DNA of 12,375 bases from an uncultured Eubacteriales bacterium. Its GTDB lineage: Bacteria; Bacillota; Clostridia; Oscillospirales; Acutalibacteraceae. The stretch lies in contig ONSE01000163.1 in the NCBI GenBank assembly GCA_900320415.1, forward strand, positions 1 to 12,375, written 5' to 3'. The notes beneath the pieces were generated by a model. That model searched no databases and was not told where the DNA came from. It saw nothing but the letters and a program-made list of their open reading frames with translations. Positions within the stretch are counted from its first letter, which is position 1. Every line of letters begins with the position of its first letter. Shown in pieces: positions 6,951 through 12,375 of the stretch. The translations under genes and the position numbers were made by a program.

Positions 6951-7148
6951 TCAGGACAGGAACCAGGAAAACAGACCGAACAGCACTCCGACGACGATCA
7001 AATCGCGGAATACCTTCCGCAGCTGTTCCGAAACCTCTCTCATTTTTCTGCAGGTGACCACCAGCAGCACCAAGGCAACAATGGCCGCGAGTGCGAAAAA
7101 CACAAACGCGAAATTCTTAAAAATAACCGAAATATCCAACTTGCTCAC
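6951..7148 (-). CDS. Small membrane protein, two predicted helices (65 aa)
   Basis: I do not recognise this protein. The first hydrophobic helix covers about residues 12-33 (FAFVFFALAAIVALVLLVVT). It is followed by a charged amphipathic stretch (RKMREVSEQLRKVFRD) and a second helix at about 49-64. The start is GTG at 7148, weakly supported by AGAAAGA upstream; no in-frame ATG exists. It lies 31 nt after another small membrane protein gene. Position inside the cluster and a plausible two-helix hairpin support it as real. It may anchor or assemble the membrane zinc ribbon protein two genes upstream, but nothing in the sequence shows a function. Confidence 0.55.
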   Translation of the reverse strand: MSKLDISVIFKNFAFVFFALAAIVALVLLVVTCRKMREVSEQLRKVFRDLIVVGVLFGLFSWFLS

Positions 7149-7179
7149 TCTTTCTGATTGATAACAACGAAAGCGGGGA

Positions 7180-7380
7180 TCACGCGTTCAGGAAAAACAG
7201 CAGTGTTCCGAATGCCAAAAGCGAAAACGACAGTAAATACAGAAGTCCGCGGGGATAGCGCAGATGGGAGGGGCTGAGCCTTCCGCCGATCAGTCCGCAC
7301 ACTCCGAAAAGATACCAGAGCAGCGCCGCGGCGAGCGTCACCATCAGGATGATCATCATGATATTCAGCACGACTGTCAT
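7180..7380 (-). CDS. Small membrane protein, two predicted helices (66 aa)
   Basis: I do not recognise this protein. I chose the ATG at 7380 (MTVVLNIMMIILMV) because GGGAGGGAGGTG lies just upstream. An in-frame ATG at 7416 would add 12 residues but has no ribosome binding site and sits only 6 nt after the previous stop. Helix 1 spans about residues 2-28 and helix 2 about 44-64, joined by a short basic loop (GGRLSPSHLRYPRG). The gene is 42 nt after the membrane zinc ribbon gene and 31 nt before the next small membrane gene. The three together look like a membrane module within the ubiquitin-like cluster. Confidence 0.65.
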   Translation of the reverse strand: MTVVLNIMMIILMVTLAAALLWYLFGVCGLIGGRLSPSHLRYPRGLLYLLSFSLLAFGTLLFFLNA

Positions 7381-7422
7381 CGGAACACCTCCCTCCCGAC
7401 CGAAAATCCATTTCATGCGGCG

Positions 7423-8004
7423 TTAACCGAAAGGATGAAAAATATGGTCAATGCACTCCCCCGTTTTCCGCACAATGCTGTTCCACAGCACGCCCCACTT
7501 TCTGACCGGCGCCGAAACGTCAAAGGCGGCAAGCTTTCGGGTAATATTCAAATCCAGATACTTGATCCTCTCCCGCCAGAAGGACGGGAAAATATTGTTG
7601 ATGGTATCCATACCACCAAAGAAAAACACATAGGCTCCCGTGAAGGCAAGGAACGCGGCCACCATCAGGGCGGCGATCCCGAGCAGCCGTTTTCCCGTCT
7701 GCTCCGAATAAGCGTGCGCCCATACCCGGTGAAGGGGGCTGACGCGTTTCTTTTTGAAAACAAGCTTCCTGCCCCTCCGCTTCTGCCAGACGTTCTTCCG
7801 GGAAAAGACGCTCTGCTCCGTGCCTCCGCAGACACAGCAGCGGCCGCTGCTGCTGTCGGCGTACCAGGAGATCTTCAGGCTCACGTTTTTGCACTTCGCG
7901 CAAACCACTACCTCATCTCCGTACTGAAAGCCGGACAGAGTGAGAGCGTCCTTTCGGTTCAGATCGACGAACCACGCGTCGTTTTTATCTAATACGTGAG
8001 ACAC
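7423..8004 (-). CDS. Zinc ribbon protein with one membrane segment
   Basis: The product has 193 residues. The N-terminal domain holds CAKC (Cys35, 38) and CCVC (Cys56, 57, 59), a CxxC...CxxC zinc ribbon or treble-clef pattern. A strongly basic stretch (QKRRGRKLVFKKKR, 74-87) comes next, then one hydrophobic helix at about 107-130 (LLGIAALMVAAFLAFTGAYVFFF), then about 60 residues with no clear motif. The positive charge before the helix predicts that the zinc domain stays in the cytoplasm. The start is GTG at 8004, preceded by AAGAAGG; no in-frame ATG is nearby. It follows the E1 gene by 43 nt. In a conjugation system such a protein could recruit the machinery to the membrane or act as an E3-like adaptor. 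That role is inference. Confidence 0.75.
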   Translation of the reverse strand: MSHVLDKNDAWFVDLNRKDALTLSGFQYGDEVVVCAKCKNVSLKISWYADSSSGRCCVCGGTEQSVFSRKNVWQKRRGRKLVFKKKRVSPLHRVWAHAYSEQTGKRLLGIAALMVAAFLAFTGAYVFFFGGMDTINNIFPSFWRERIKYLDLNITRKLAAFDVSAPVRKWGVLWNSIVRKTGECIDHIFHPFG

Positions 8005-8047
8005 TCTCCAGGCCTTCTTTCACAATCAAACCGCGGCGCGGCAGAAG

Positions 8048-9286
8048 TTATTTTCCGATCTTTTTGCTGTATCCGGGCAGCACCTCGCTCAGATCCGCTG
8101 TCAGCTCAAAGAACGCTGTCTTTCCCGTTTCGCTGTCGCGGACGGTCAAAACATGAAGCGCGGGGATTCCCAGCTTCGCGAGCGGCATATCAAGAAGCTC
8201 CTGCGGCGTATCCGCAAGGGAATAACAGTCATACATACACAGATCGCTCTTGTCCACCTTGTTGAAAAAGCCCCTGTTCTCACGCCTGCAGTCCTCGCAG
8301 AAGAAATCGTTGGCAAAGTAACGGTAGTAGGGCAGTCTGACAGGCACCTCCGAGCGGCAGTAGGGACACGGCGCGCTCAGAACAAAACCGCGTTCCTTAT
8401 CCATGGAAACATCCAGTGTGTCAAAGCCCTTTTCCTTTACGTAGGCGAGGAACTCACGCAGGGTATTGCCGCAGGACAGAGGTGTTTCCTCAACCTCTTT
8501 TCTCGCCTTCGTGAGGTGTGCCTCACATTTCGGATCCTGCTCCATCGGGAAATTATACATCCGGTTGCCGTCGCTGAAGAACATATACTCCCTGCCGAAG
8601 GAGGGAGACATACCGCAGAGGATCCTCAGCGCCTCCTGCACCTGAAAGCCCGCCACGATAGCGGAGGCGGTCTGGACGGTCGCGGCCTTGCCCTGTTCCT
8701 CCGCCTTGCTCATTGTATCACTGCAGGAGGAACGGGTCCTGCTCTCGTTGAGGGCGTTGCCCGCGTAGCATTCCATACAGCCGTATCCGTGGCCGTTCAT
8801 GACGTGCATATTCCAGTCCAGAGAGCCGATCGCCGCGTCGATGTAAGGGATATCATAGCGCATACAGATCCTGTTGACAGAAAAGCGCGTCTCCACGTTA
8901 TCCAGACATCCCAGCACCAGATCGACACGTCTGAAAACGCCGTCGCCCAGCTCATAGGAGATATCTCCGAGGAAGTAATCGGCGGAAGCGGTCTCCTCCA
9001 GATTCAGCTCCAGAAAACGCCTCGCGGCGAGGGGAGCCTTCAGTTCCCCGATGTCCTGTTTGGTAAACAGAATGGTGCGCGTCAGATTTGACAGCTCGAC
9101 TCTGTCAAAATCACAGATGATCACATGACCGATACCCAGAAGAGCCAGATTCTTTATCACCTCGTTTGAGATGGCTCCCGCTCCCTCGATCAGTATGACG
9201 GCGTTTTTCAGCGCCTCTCTGTTCCATCCTTTTATTCTGACCTGACGGTCGTCCCATCTGGGAGGGATTTTTCTGATATTCTTCAT
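8048..9286 (-). CDS. E1/ThiF-type ubiquitin-like activating enzyme with C-terminal zinc ribbon
   Basis: The product has 412 residues. The Rossmann-type adenylation domain shows the ATP loop IEGAGAISNEVIKNLALLGIG (33-53, slightly altered from GxGGxG), the acidic CDFDRVELSNLTRT block (58-71), Lys83 in IGELKA, and DNVETRFSVNRIC (129-141). Cys188 in RSSCSD, before the VQTASAIVAGFQVQEAL helix, is where E1/MoeB/ThiF enzymes carry the thioester or persulfide Cys. Cys170 and Cys173 (GCMEC) may pair with a later Cys for zinc. Residues 307-310 (CPYC) and 330-333 (CEDC) form an extra zinc ribbon in a C-terminal domain not found in plain ThiF. It should adenylate the Ubl C-terminus using ATP and pass it to the E2. 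The ATG at 9286, after ACAAGGAGTATAGA, was chosen over an upstream in-frame start at 9409 that overlaps the previous gene. Confidence 0.93.
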   Translation of the reverse strand: MKNIRKIPPRWDDRQVRIKGWNREALKNAVILIEGAGAISNEVIKNLALLGIGHVIICDFDRVELSNLTRTILFTKQDIGELKAPLAARRFLELNLEETASADYFLGDISYELGDGVFRRVDLVLGCLDNVETRFSVNRICMRYDIPYIDAAIGSLDWNMHVMNGHGYGCMECYAGNALNESRTRSSCSDTMSKAEEQGKAATVQTASAIVAGFQVQEALRILCGMSPSFGREYMFFSDGNRMYNFPMEQDPKCEAHLTKARKEVEETPLSCGNTLREFLAYVKEKGFDTLDVSMDKERGFVLSAPCPYCRSEVPVRLPYYRYFANDFFCEDCRRENRGFFNKVDKSDLCMYDCYSLADTPQELLDMPLAKLGIPALHVLTVRDSETGKTAFFELTADLSEVLPGYSKKIGK

Positions 9287-9323
9287 TCTATACTCCTTGT
9301 CGGTGGTAATGGTGATTCCCGCG

Positions 9324-9584
9324 CTATTTCGGAATCGAAATAAACTCTCCGCGGGAGTTGATAACGGTGTCGCATATTCTGCATCGGAAGGTGTCTCCGC
9401 TTCTGACAAACACCTTGTCCGTGCCGCCTGCGTGATTGCCGCAGAGCGGGCATCGGTTCGGAGGCGTTCTTTTCGGACGGGCCGCCGAACCGGTCTGCTG
9501 AACAGGAGACGGTGTTCTGTTGAGAATGCGCATCGTCCGCCGGGGACGGGGAGGGATCCTTCTGACTATCTCAAAGCCCGACAT
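9324..9584 (-). CDS. Small zinc ribbon protein (86 aa)
   Basis: The N-terminal 43 residues are basic and Pro-rich (VRRIPPRPRRTMRILNR) and probably disordered. The second half is a zinc ribbon with CPLC (Cys45, 48) and CRIC (Cys68, 71). The ATG at 9584 comes 1 nt after the stop of the JAMM protease gene, and its ribosome binding site AAAGGAG is inside that gene's end, so the two are probably translationally coupled. The E1 gene starts 37 nt later. A small zinc ribbon between a deubiquitinase-type enzyme and an E1 could be a substrate or partner adaptor. I do not recognise a named family. Confidence 0.75.
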   Translation of the reverse strand: MSGFEIVRRIPPRPRRTMRILNRTPSPVQQTGSAARPKRTPPNRCPLCGNHAGGTDKVFVRSGDTFRCRICDTVINSRGEFISIPK

Positions 9585-9585
9585 A

Positions 9586-10773
9586 TCATTTCTCCTTTCG
9601 CATATTTTTCAACTTTCCCGTGTACTGTTCACCGTTGCGGATCACCATATAATTGACGTCCCTGTTCTCGGGAATGAACGCCGCCCAAAGAATATCCTCC
9701 GATACCTTTGCCGAGAACGTTTCGACATATTTGGAAAACGAAACGGAGGCAACGAAAAAGTGGAAGATAAATCTGCCGTTTTCCGGATTTTCCTCCGGCT
9801 CGGTTTTCATTGTGAAGGTCGAATGCTTGCTTTTGTCAATCAGGTGAATATTCATCTTGCTGATGCCGCCGATCACAAAGGAGATATCTCCCTCCCGTGA
9901 CACCTCTACCCTGCCTCTGCCGCTCAGACAGACGTTGCACAGGTTTTCAATATCGTTTGAAATGTTTATCGTTCGGTAAATCGACTCCGCAAGCGAGCGG
10001 ATATCGACCTCCGGGCTGTCGGGAGCCGGTGCTTCCTCCTCCACACTCTCCTGCGGACCTTCGTCCTGCTCCTCTGCCGCTTTGGGAGATCCGCGATAGG
10101 GATCTCTTTCCGCGTAGTCCTCCGAGCGGGAATAAATATCCATGAATTTCTTCGCGCCCGAGCTGCGGCCGCCCGCCAAAAAGACGGACTTTGCATCACA
10201 CGCCAGAATTCCGTTTACCTCCAGAATTTTCGGACCCCGGAACGCCCTCCATATCTTCTGCTGCGGATTGAACACAACCGCAAAATGCCACTCCGCGGGA
10301 AAGAGAGTGAGCTGGTTGGAAACGTCCGTTCCGGACATGAACACAGGCAGGCTGCCGGGATGGGTGTGGTACCATCCGATAATGCGGTAATCCTTGCCGC
10401 TCTTCTCGATCACACGCTTCGCGGCTTCCATTCCCTCAAAGCCTGCCTCGGCGGAGCCTTCCACAAAGGTGCCCGTTCCCTCTGCCCTGAGCGGAATGAC
10501 GTGCTCGCAGATTCCCACCAGCTTGTCATTCTTCTGGGTACGGATGACGGTCCCGACCAGATAGCCGATCACCTCTACGAGGTTCCTGTAATTTCTCTGC
10601 CCCCACATGATGTGCCTGTCCAGTTCCTCCAGCGCGGAGGGAGTAAAGATAATGGCGCCGTTTTTGTTGGCACGCGGGTTGGATTCCATCAGCTTTTTGT
10701 CTTCAAAATCAAAATAGTTGAGCAAGGTATCTACGGGCGGCTCAAAGCCCTTGGTTTTTCTGATTATTTTCAT
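9586..10773 (-). CDS. JAMM/JAB (Mov34/MPN) metalloprotease, deubiquitinase type
   Basis: The product has 395 residues. The JAMM zinc motif is complete: Glu67 in LVEVIGYLVG, His136 and His138 in IGWYHTHPGS, then Ser147 and Asp150 in FMSGTD. The spacer from the second His to the Ser is 8 residues; Rpn11/CSN5 have 7. Such enzymes cut isopeptide or peptide bonds after ubiquitin-like C-termini, removing the modifier or trimming its precursor. Residues 215-258 form an acidic linker (EEQDEGPQESVEEEAPAPD). A C-terminal domain (about 259-395) of unknown type, with a single CNVC, follows. The ATG at 10773 follows GATGAAGGAGTTGACCAT; the in-frame upstream region to 10944 overlaps hairpins and looks non-coding. 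The gene comes 231 nt after the Ubl gene and 1 nt before the small zinc ribbon gene. The family assignment is secure; the cleavage target is inferred. Confidence 0.93.
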   Translation of the reverse strand: MKIIRKTKGFEPPVDTLLNYFDFEDKKLMESNPRANKNGAIIFTPSALEELDRHIMWGQRNYRNLVEVIGYLVGTVIRTQKNDKLVGICEHVIPLRAEGTGTFVEGSAEAGFEGMEAAKRVIEKSGKDYRIIGWYHTHPGSLPVFMSGTDVSNQLTLFPAEWHFAVVFNPQQKIWRAFRGPKILEVNGILACDAKSVFLAGGRSSGAKKFMDIYSRSEDYAERDPYRGSPKAAEEQDEGPQESVEEEAPAPDSPEVDIRSLAESIYRTINISNDIENLCNVCLSGRGRVEVSREGDISFVIGGISKMNIHLIDKSKHSTFTMKTEPEENPENGRFIFHFFVASVSFSKYVETFSAKVSEDILWAAFIPENRDVNYMVIRNGEQYTGKLKNMRKEK

Positions 10774-10832
10774 ATGGTCAACTCCTTCATCAAAGGTTCC
10801 CGCTCTGCCGTTTTTGCGGCGTTCGATTATCA

Positions 10833-10872
10833 TCTGACCCAAGCAATCCCGCGGTTCATTGCTTGGGTCAGA
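10833..10872. repeat. Perfect 15-bp inverted repeat between the Ubl and JAMM genes
   Basis: TCTGACCCAAGCAAT (10833-10847) is perfectly complementary to ATTGCTTGGGTCAGA (10858-10872) across a 10-nt GC-rich loop. No U tract follows on the minus strand, so it is not a classic terminator for the cluster. It could be an mRNA processing or stability element, or a partial terminator, ahead of the JAMM gene. Confidence 0.8.
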
Positions 10873-10909
10873 CCATAATCCCCCGCAGTATCGAGGTTTC
10901 TGAAACACC

Positions 10910-10964
10910 GAACGGCCTGCCGGGGAGGAGCCGGTGGACAGCACCGATACCCGGCAAGCCGTTC
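10910..10964. repeat. Long stem-loop directly after the Ubl gene
   Basis: GAACGGC-CT-GCCGGG (10910-10924) pairs with CCCGGC-AA-GCCGTTC (10950-10964), 14 of 15 positions. A second small stem CGGTG/CACCG (10932-10936 with 10942-10946) lies in the loop. On the minus strand it begins about 40 nt after the Ubl stop and is preceded by an A run, so its 3' side lacks the U tract of a terminator. On the plus strand it is followed by TTTTT and would be a good terminator, although no plus-strand gene precedes it. It could protect the Ubl mRNA 3' end or thin out read-through to the downstream enzymes. Confidence 0.75.
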
Positions 10965-11004
10965 TTTTTAAGGAAAGACTTCGTTTTCCGATACTTGCGC
11001 AGTG

Positions 11005-11247
11005 TTACGCCTGTACGACCGTCACGAGCTGCACCTCGTCGCCGTCGCGGTAGCCGCTCTCAGCGATCGTCTTGCTGCCGGAGAGCTTGCCCTGGCCCGC
11101 AGAGAACAGCGCCCAGCTCTCACCCGTCTTGGGCTCGCTGATGAACTGCTCCGCGATAAGATTGGCAACGATTTCGTCCGCGGTGTAATCAGGCTCAACC
11201 TCTGCCTCAAGACCTGCGCCTGTTGCGTTTGTAAATCTCAGTAACAT
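11005..11247 (-). CDS. Ubiquitin-like beta-grasp protein (Ubl), no Gly-Gly tail
   Basis: The product has 80 residues. The pattern fits a ubiquitin-like beta-grasp fold: hairpin MLLRFTNATG / AGLEAEVEP, helix YTADEIVANLIAEQFI (21-36), a strand ESWALFSAGQGK, the turn LSGSKTIAESGYRDGDEV typical of ubiquitin-like and YukD-type proteins, and the last strand VQLVTVV. The protein stops at VVQA, directly after the last strand, with no flexible tail and no C-terminal Gly-Gly. The ATG at 11247 follows GATGGAGGAATGAAGT. It lies 207 nt after the E2 gene and 231 nt before the JAMM gene, with structured DNA on both sides, so it may be expressed at its own, higher level. It is the expected modifier of the system, or, like YukD/EsaB, a non-covalent partner. 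Confidence 0.85.
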   Translation of the reverse strand: MLLRFTNATGAGLEAEVEPDYTADEIVANLIAEQFISEPKTGESWALFSAGQGKLSGSKTIAESGYRDGDEVQLVTVVQA

Positions 11248-11274
11248 ACTTCATTCCTCCATCAGTTTTTCATT

Positions 11275-11304
11275 ATTATTGCTTTTATATTGTATCCATG
11301 TCAG
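11275..11304 (-). promoter_or_regulatory. Possible internal promoter for the Ubl gene
   Basis: On the minus strand, CTGACA (11304-11299) and AATAAT (11280-11275) are 18 nt apart, each 5 of 6 to the sigma-A consensus. A start about 7 nt downstream would leave about 20 nt of leader holding the ribosome binding site GGAGG. The AT-rich block 11268-11292 contrasts with GC-rich flanks. A separate promoter would explain the 207-nt gap after the E2 gene. Confidence 0.4.
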
Positions 11305-11411
11305 CGCTTTGCGCGCCGCAAACCGGCGGATACTTACATGAATCTTATCAGCCTGATCTCCTCGCCGCCGCAATTGCCGCTCCCGGAGATCTTCGTGCTG
11401 CTGCGGATTTG

Positions 11412-11448
11412 GTCACGCATAACCGAATACATCGTCCGGGCGCGTGAC
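11412..11448. repeat. Inverted repeat just downstream of the catalytic E2 gene
   Basis: GTCACGC (11412-11418) pairs with GCGTGAC (11442-11448), 6 nt beyond the E2 stop codon on the minus strand. The loop is 23 nt and no U tract follows. This is a modest stem, possibly a 3'-end or attenuation structure between the E2 and Ubl genes. The rest of the 11248-11454 gap holds only the possible promoter at 11275-11304. Confidence 0.45.
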
Positions 11449-11454
11449 TGCCCG

Positions 11455-11961
11455 TCAGAATCTTTTCGTGACGCGAAAGCCTCTGTTTTCCGTCAGCTTC
11501 GTGGTGTCCGACGGGAAAAGACGTCTGTTGTTCTTGTTCTTGAGGAACCACTCCAGAGCCTTGGAGTTGGCGGGACTTGTGGGATCAACCAGTGAAGGAT
11601 CGTTCTGCAGCGTCATGATCATGCGCTTGATAAACTGCACCAGCGTCTCGCTGCCGACGTAGTGACCGGGGCAATAATCTCCGCCGACAAACCAATGCGG
11701 GTGAAATACAAGCGGAGTGCTGACCATCTTGGCGTGCGGAACCACTCCGGGATACTCGGGACCCAGCGAGATCCTCACGCGGCAGGTATCCATGATTTTG
11801 TTCGGCGCCGAATAGGTTTTCACATGGATCGTCAGCTCGTATTCCTCGACATAAGGAGGTTCTCCCCTGACGACCTTCCATGAAACATACGGCGTGTTCT
11901 GGATGGAGCGCATCGCCTCGTAATCATTTTTAATTCTCTCTCTGTGTACTTCAGGTCTCAT
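11455..11961 (-). CDS. E2-type (UBC fold) conjugating enzyme with catalytic cysteine
   Basis: The product has 168 residues. It has the UBC/RWD-type layout: an N-terminal helix (RIKNDYEAMRSIQ), strands VSWKVVRGEPPYVEEYELTI and TCRVRISLGPEYPGVVPHAK, then the active-site segment VFHPHWFVGGDYCPGHY with HPH in place of HPN and Cys97 in the catalytic position. C-terminal helices follow (TLVQFIKRMIMTLQ; SPANSKALEWFLKNK). It should accept the Ubl from the E1 as a thioester and pass it to a target. The ATG at 11961 follows AAAGGTGAGGCAGTA. A GTG at 12030 would add 23 residues but has no ribosome binding site. It is the first gene of the cluster. Its last residues, RGFRVTKRF, loosely echo the GGFxVxSRT end of the AAA+ and transglutaminase proteins. 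It is a paralogue of the Cys-less protein at 6130-6750. Confidence 0.88.
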   Translation of the reverse strand: MRPEVHRERIKNDYEAMRSIQNTPYVSWKVVRGEPPYVEEYELTIHVKTYSAPNKIMDTCRVRISLGPEYPGVVPHAKMVSTPLVFHPHWFVGGDYCPGHYVGSETLVQFIKRMIMTLQNDPSLVDPTSPANSKALEWFLKNKNNRRLFPSDTTKLTENRGFRVTKRF

Positions 11962-12088
11962 TACTGCCTCACCTTTCTTTTGTCTGTGGATAAAACTAAC
12001 CAATAGAGCCTGTTCCGCTCCGCCGCACACACTACCGCAGTGTACGCTTCAAAAAACAAAACCCAAAAAAACGCTTACTTTCAACACA

Positions 12089-12117
12089 ATCATACACTTT
12101 TCCATATAAGATGTCAA
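12089..12117 (-). promoter_or_regulatory. Main promoter of the ubiquitin-like cluster
   Basis: On the minus strand, TTGACA (12117-12112, perfect) and TATGAT (12094-12089, 5 of 6) have a 17-nt spacer. Transcription should start near 12082, giving a leader of about 120 nt before the E2 ATG. The leader has T-rich runs and a small stem (ACACT/AGTGT around 12029-12043). No other strong promoter is seen for the whole cluster, so this is the likely main start. Confidence 0.8.
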
Positions 12118-12375
12118 GTTAATAGCCACAGTTTTTTGAGTGAACTATAATACTTTTTGTGTTGTTAATACTATTTCAATCAAAAGACTGATAATCGTAT
12201 CAGCTATCTTTTATCTGTTCGCGGCGTTTCTTTGTCTTTGTTTTGCCTTTCTGTGAGTGATAACGTCGGTTCCCGGGGTATTTCGCGGAAAAGCAAAAAT
12301 TTTTTCAGGGATTCTCTGATCATTCAATGTCGTGCTTATGTGCGGTAAGGAATTTTTGAGGTTCCCTTCCATGAA
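12118..12375. other. Gene-free upstream region with palindrome and possible divergent promoter
   Basis: I see no gene in this stretch. The palindrome CTGATA-ATCG-TATCAG (12188-12203) lies about 70 bp upstream of the cluster's -35 box and looks like an operator. On the plus strand, TAGCCA (12123-12128) and TATAAT (12146-12151) with a 17-nt spacer could be a divergent promoter for a gene beyond the right edge. An ATG at 12371 is too close to the edge to judge. The DNA is AT-rich from 12085 to 12230. Confidence 0.4.

Noticed and set aside
8153..9091. Long plus-strand open frame opposite the E1 gene, and other long plus-strand frames at 4499-5197, 7264-7992 and 10285-10878
   Set aside because: They mirror well-recognised minus-strand genes, have no recognisable domains and lack ribosome binding sites.
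10774..10944. N-terminal extension of the JAMM protein up to 10944
   Set aside because: The region runs through both hairpins, and the ATG at 10773 has a clear AAGGAG site.
10910..10964. Reading the stem-loop after the Ubl gene as a minus-strand terminator ending the operon
   Set aside because: The U run is only on the plus-strand side; in the direction of cluster transcription no U tract follows the stem.
11962..12030. N-terminal extension of the catalytic E2 from a GTG at 12030
   Set aside because: No ribosome binding site precedes it, and the ATG at 11961 has AAAGGTGAGG at good spacing and begins where similarity to the paralogue starts.
1..12375. CRISPR arrays, tRNA or rRNA genes, insertion sequences
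   Set aside because: No regularly spaced repeats, cloverleaf sequences, transposase-like proteins or terminal inverted repeats with target duplications were seen.

Overview
The window looks like a Gram-positive, Clostridia-type (Oscillospiraceae/Ruminococcus-like) chromosome. Evidence: strong AGGAGG-type ribosome binding sites before almost every gene, a 142-residue L13 followed by S9, consensus TTGACA/TATAAT promoters, and a GC content I judge by eye to be near 50%. The lineage is inferred from style and not proven.

Layout. (1) 1-874: the conserved rplM-rpsI operon on the minus strand (rpsI cut by the window edge), with a perfect consensus promoter. (2) 1110-1526: a divergent plus-strand gene for a small universal-stress-protein-like (HUP fold) protein, followed at 1647-1686 by a perfect 17-bp stem that can serve as a bidirectional terminator. 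(3) 1913-12117: a single-direction minus-strand cluster of twelve genes, which is the main content. (4) 12118-12375: non-coding upstream DNA with a palindrome and a possible divergent promoter.

The twelve-gene cluster is a bacterial ubiquitin-like modification locus. In transcription order it encodes an E2-fold protein with the catalytic Cys in place, an 80-residue ubiquitin-like beta-grasp protein (Ubl), a JAMM/JAB metalloprotease (deubiquitinase type), an 86-residue zinc ribbon protein, an E1/ThiF-type activating enzyme with an added C-terminal zinc ribbon, a zinc ribbon protein with one membrane segment, two small two-helix membrane proteins, a second E2-fold protein that has lost the catalytic Cys, a ClpA/ClpB-like AAA+ ATPase with a degenerate N-terminal half and a Pro/Arg/Ser tail, an ATP-grasp ligase, and a transglutaminase-fold cysteine enzyme with an intact Cys-His-Asp triad. 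A TTGACA-17-TATGAT promoter sits about 130 bp upstream of the first gene.

The four core parts (Ubl, E1, E2, JAMM) match the composition of known bacterial conjugation operons such as Bil. The accessory set (unfoldase, transglutaminase-type peptidase, ATP-grasp, membrane and zinc proteins, paired active and inactive E2s) suggests a larger system that could tag, extract and process proteins, possibly at the membrane. Three details stand out: the Ubl has no C-terminal Gly-Gly; the AAA+ and transglutaminase proteins end in nearly the same motif (R-[ST]-G-G-F-[ST]-V-[VI]-S-R-T, with a weaker version at the end of the active E2); and hairpins in the intergenic gaps, notably around the Ubl gene, suggest that expression of the parts is adjusted separately.
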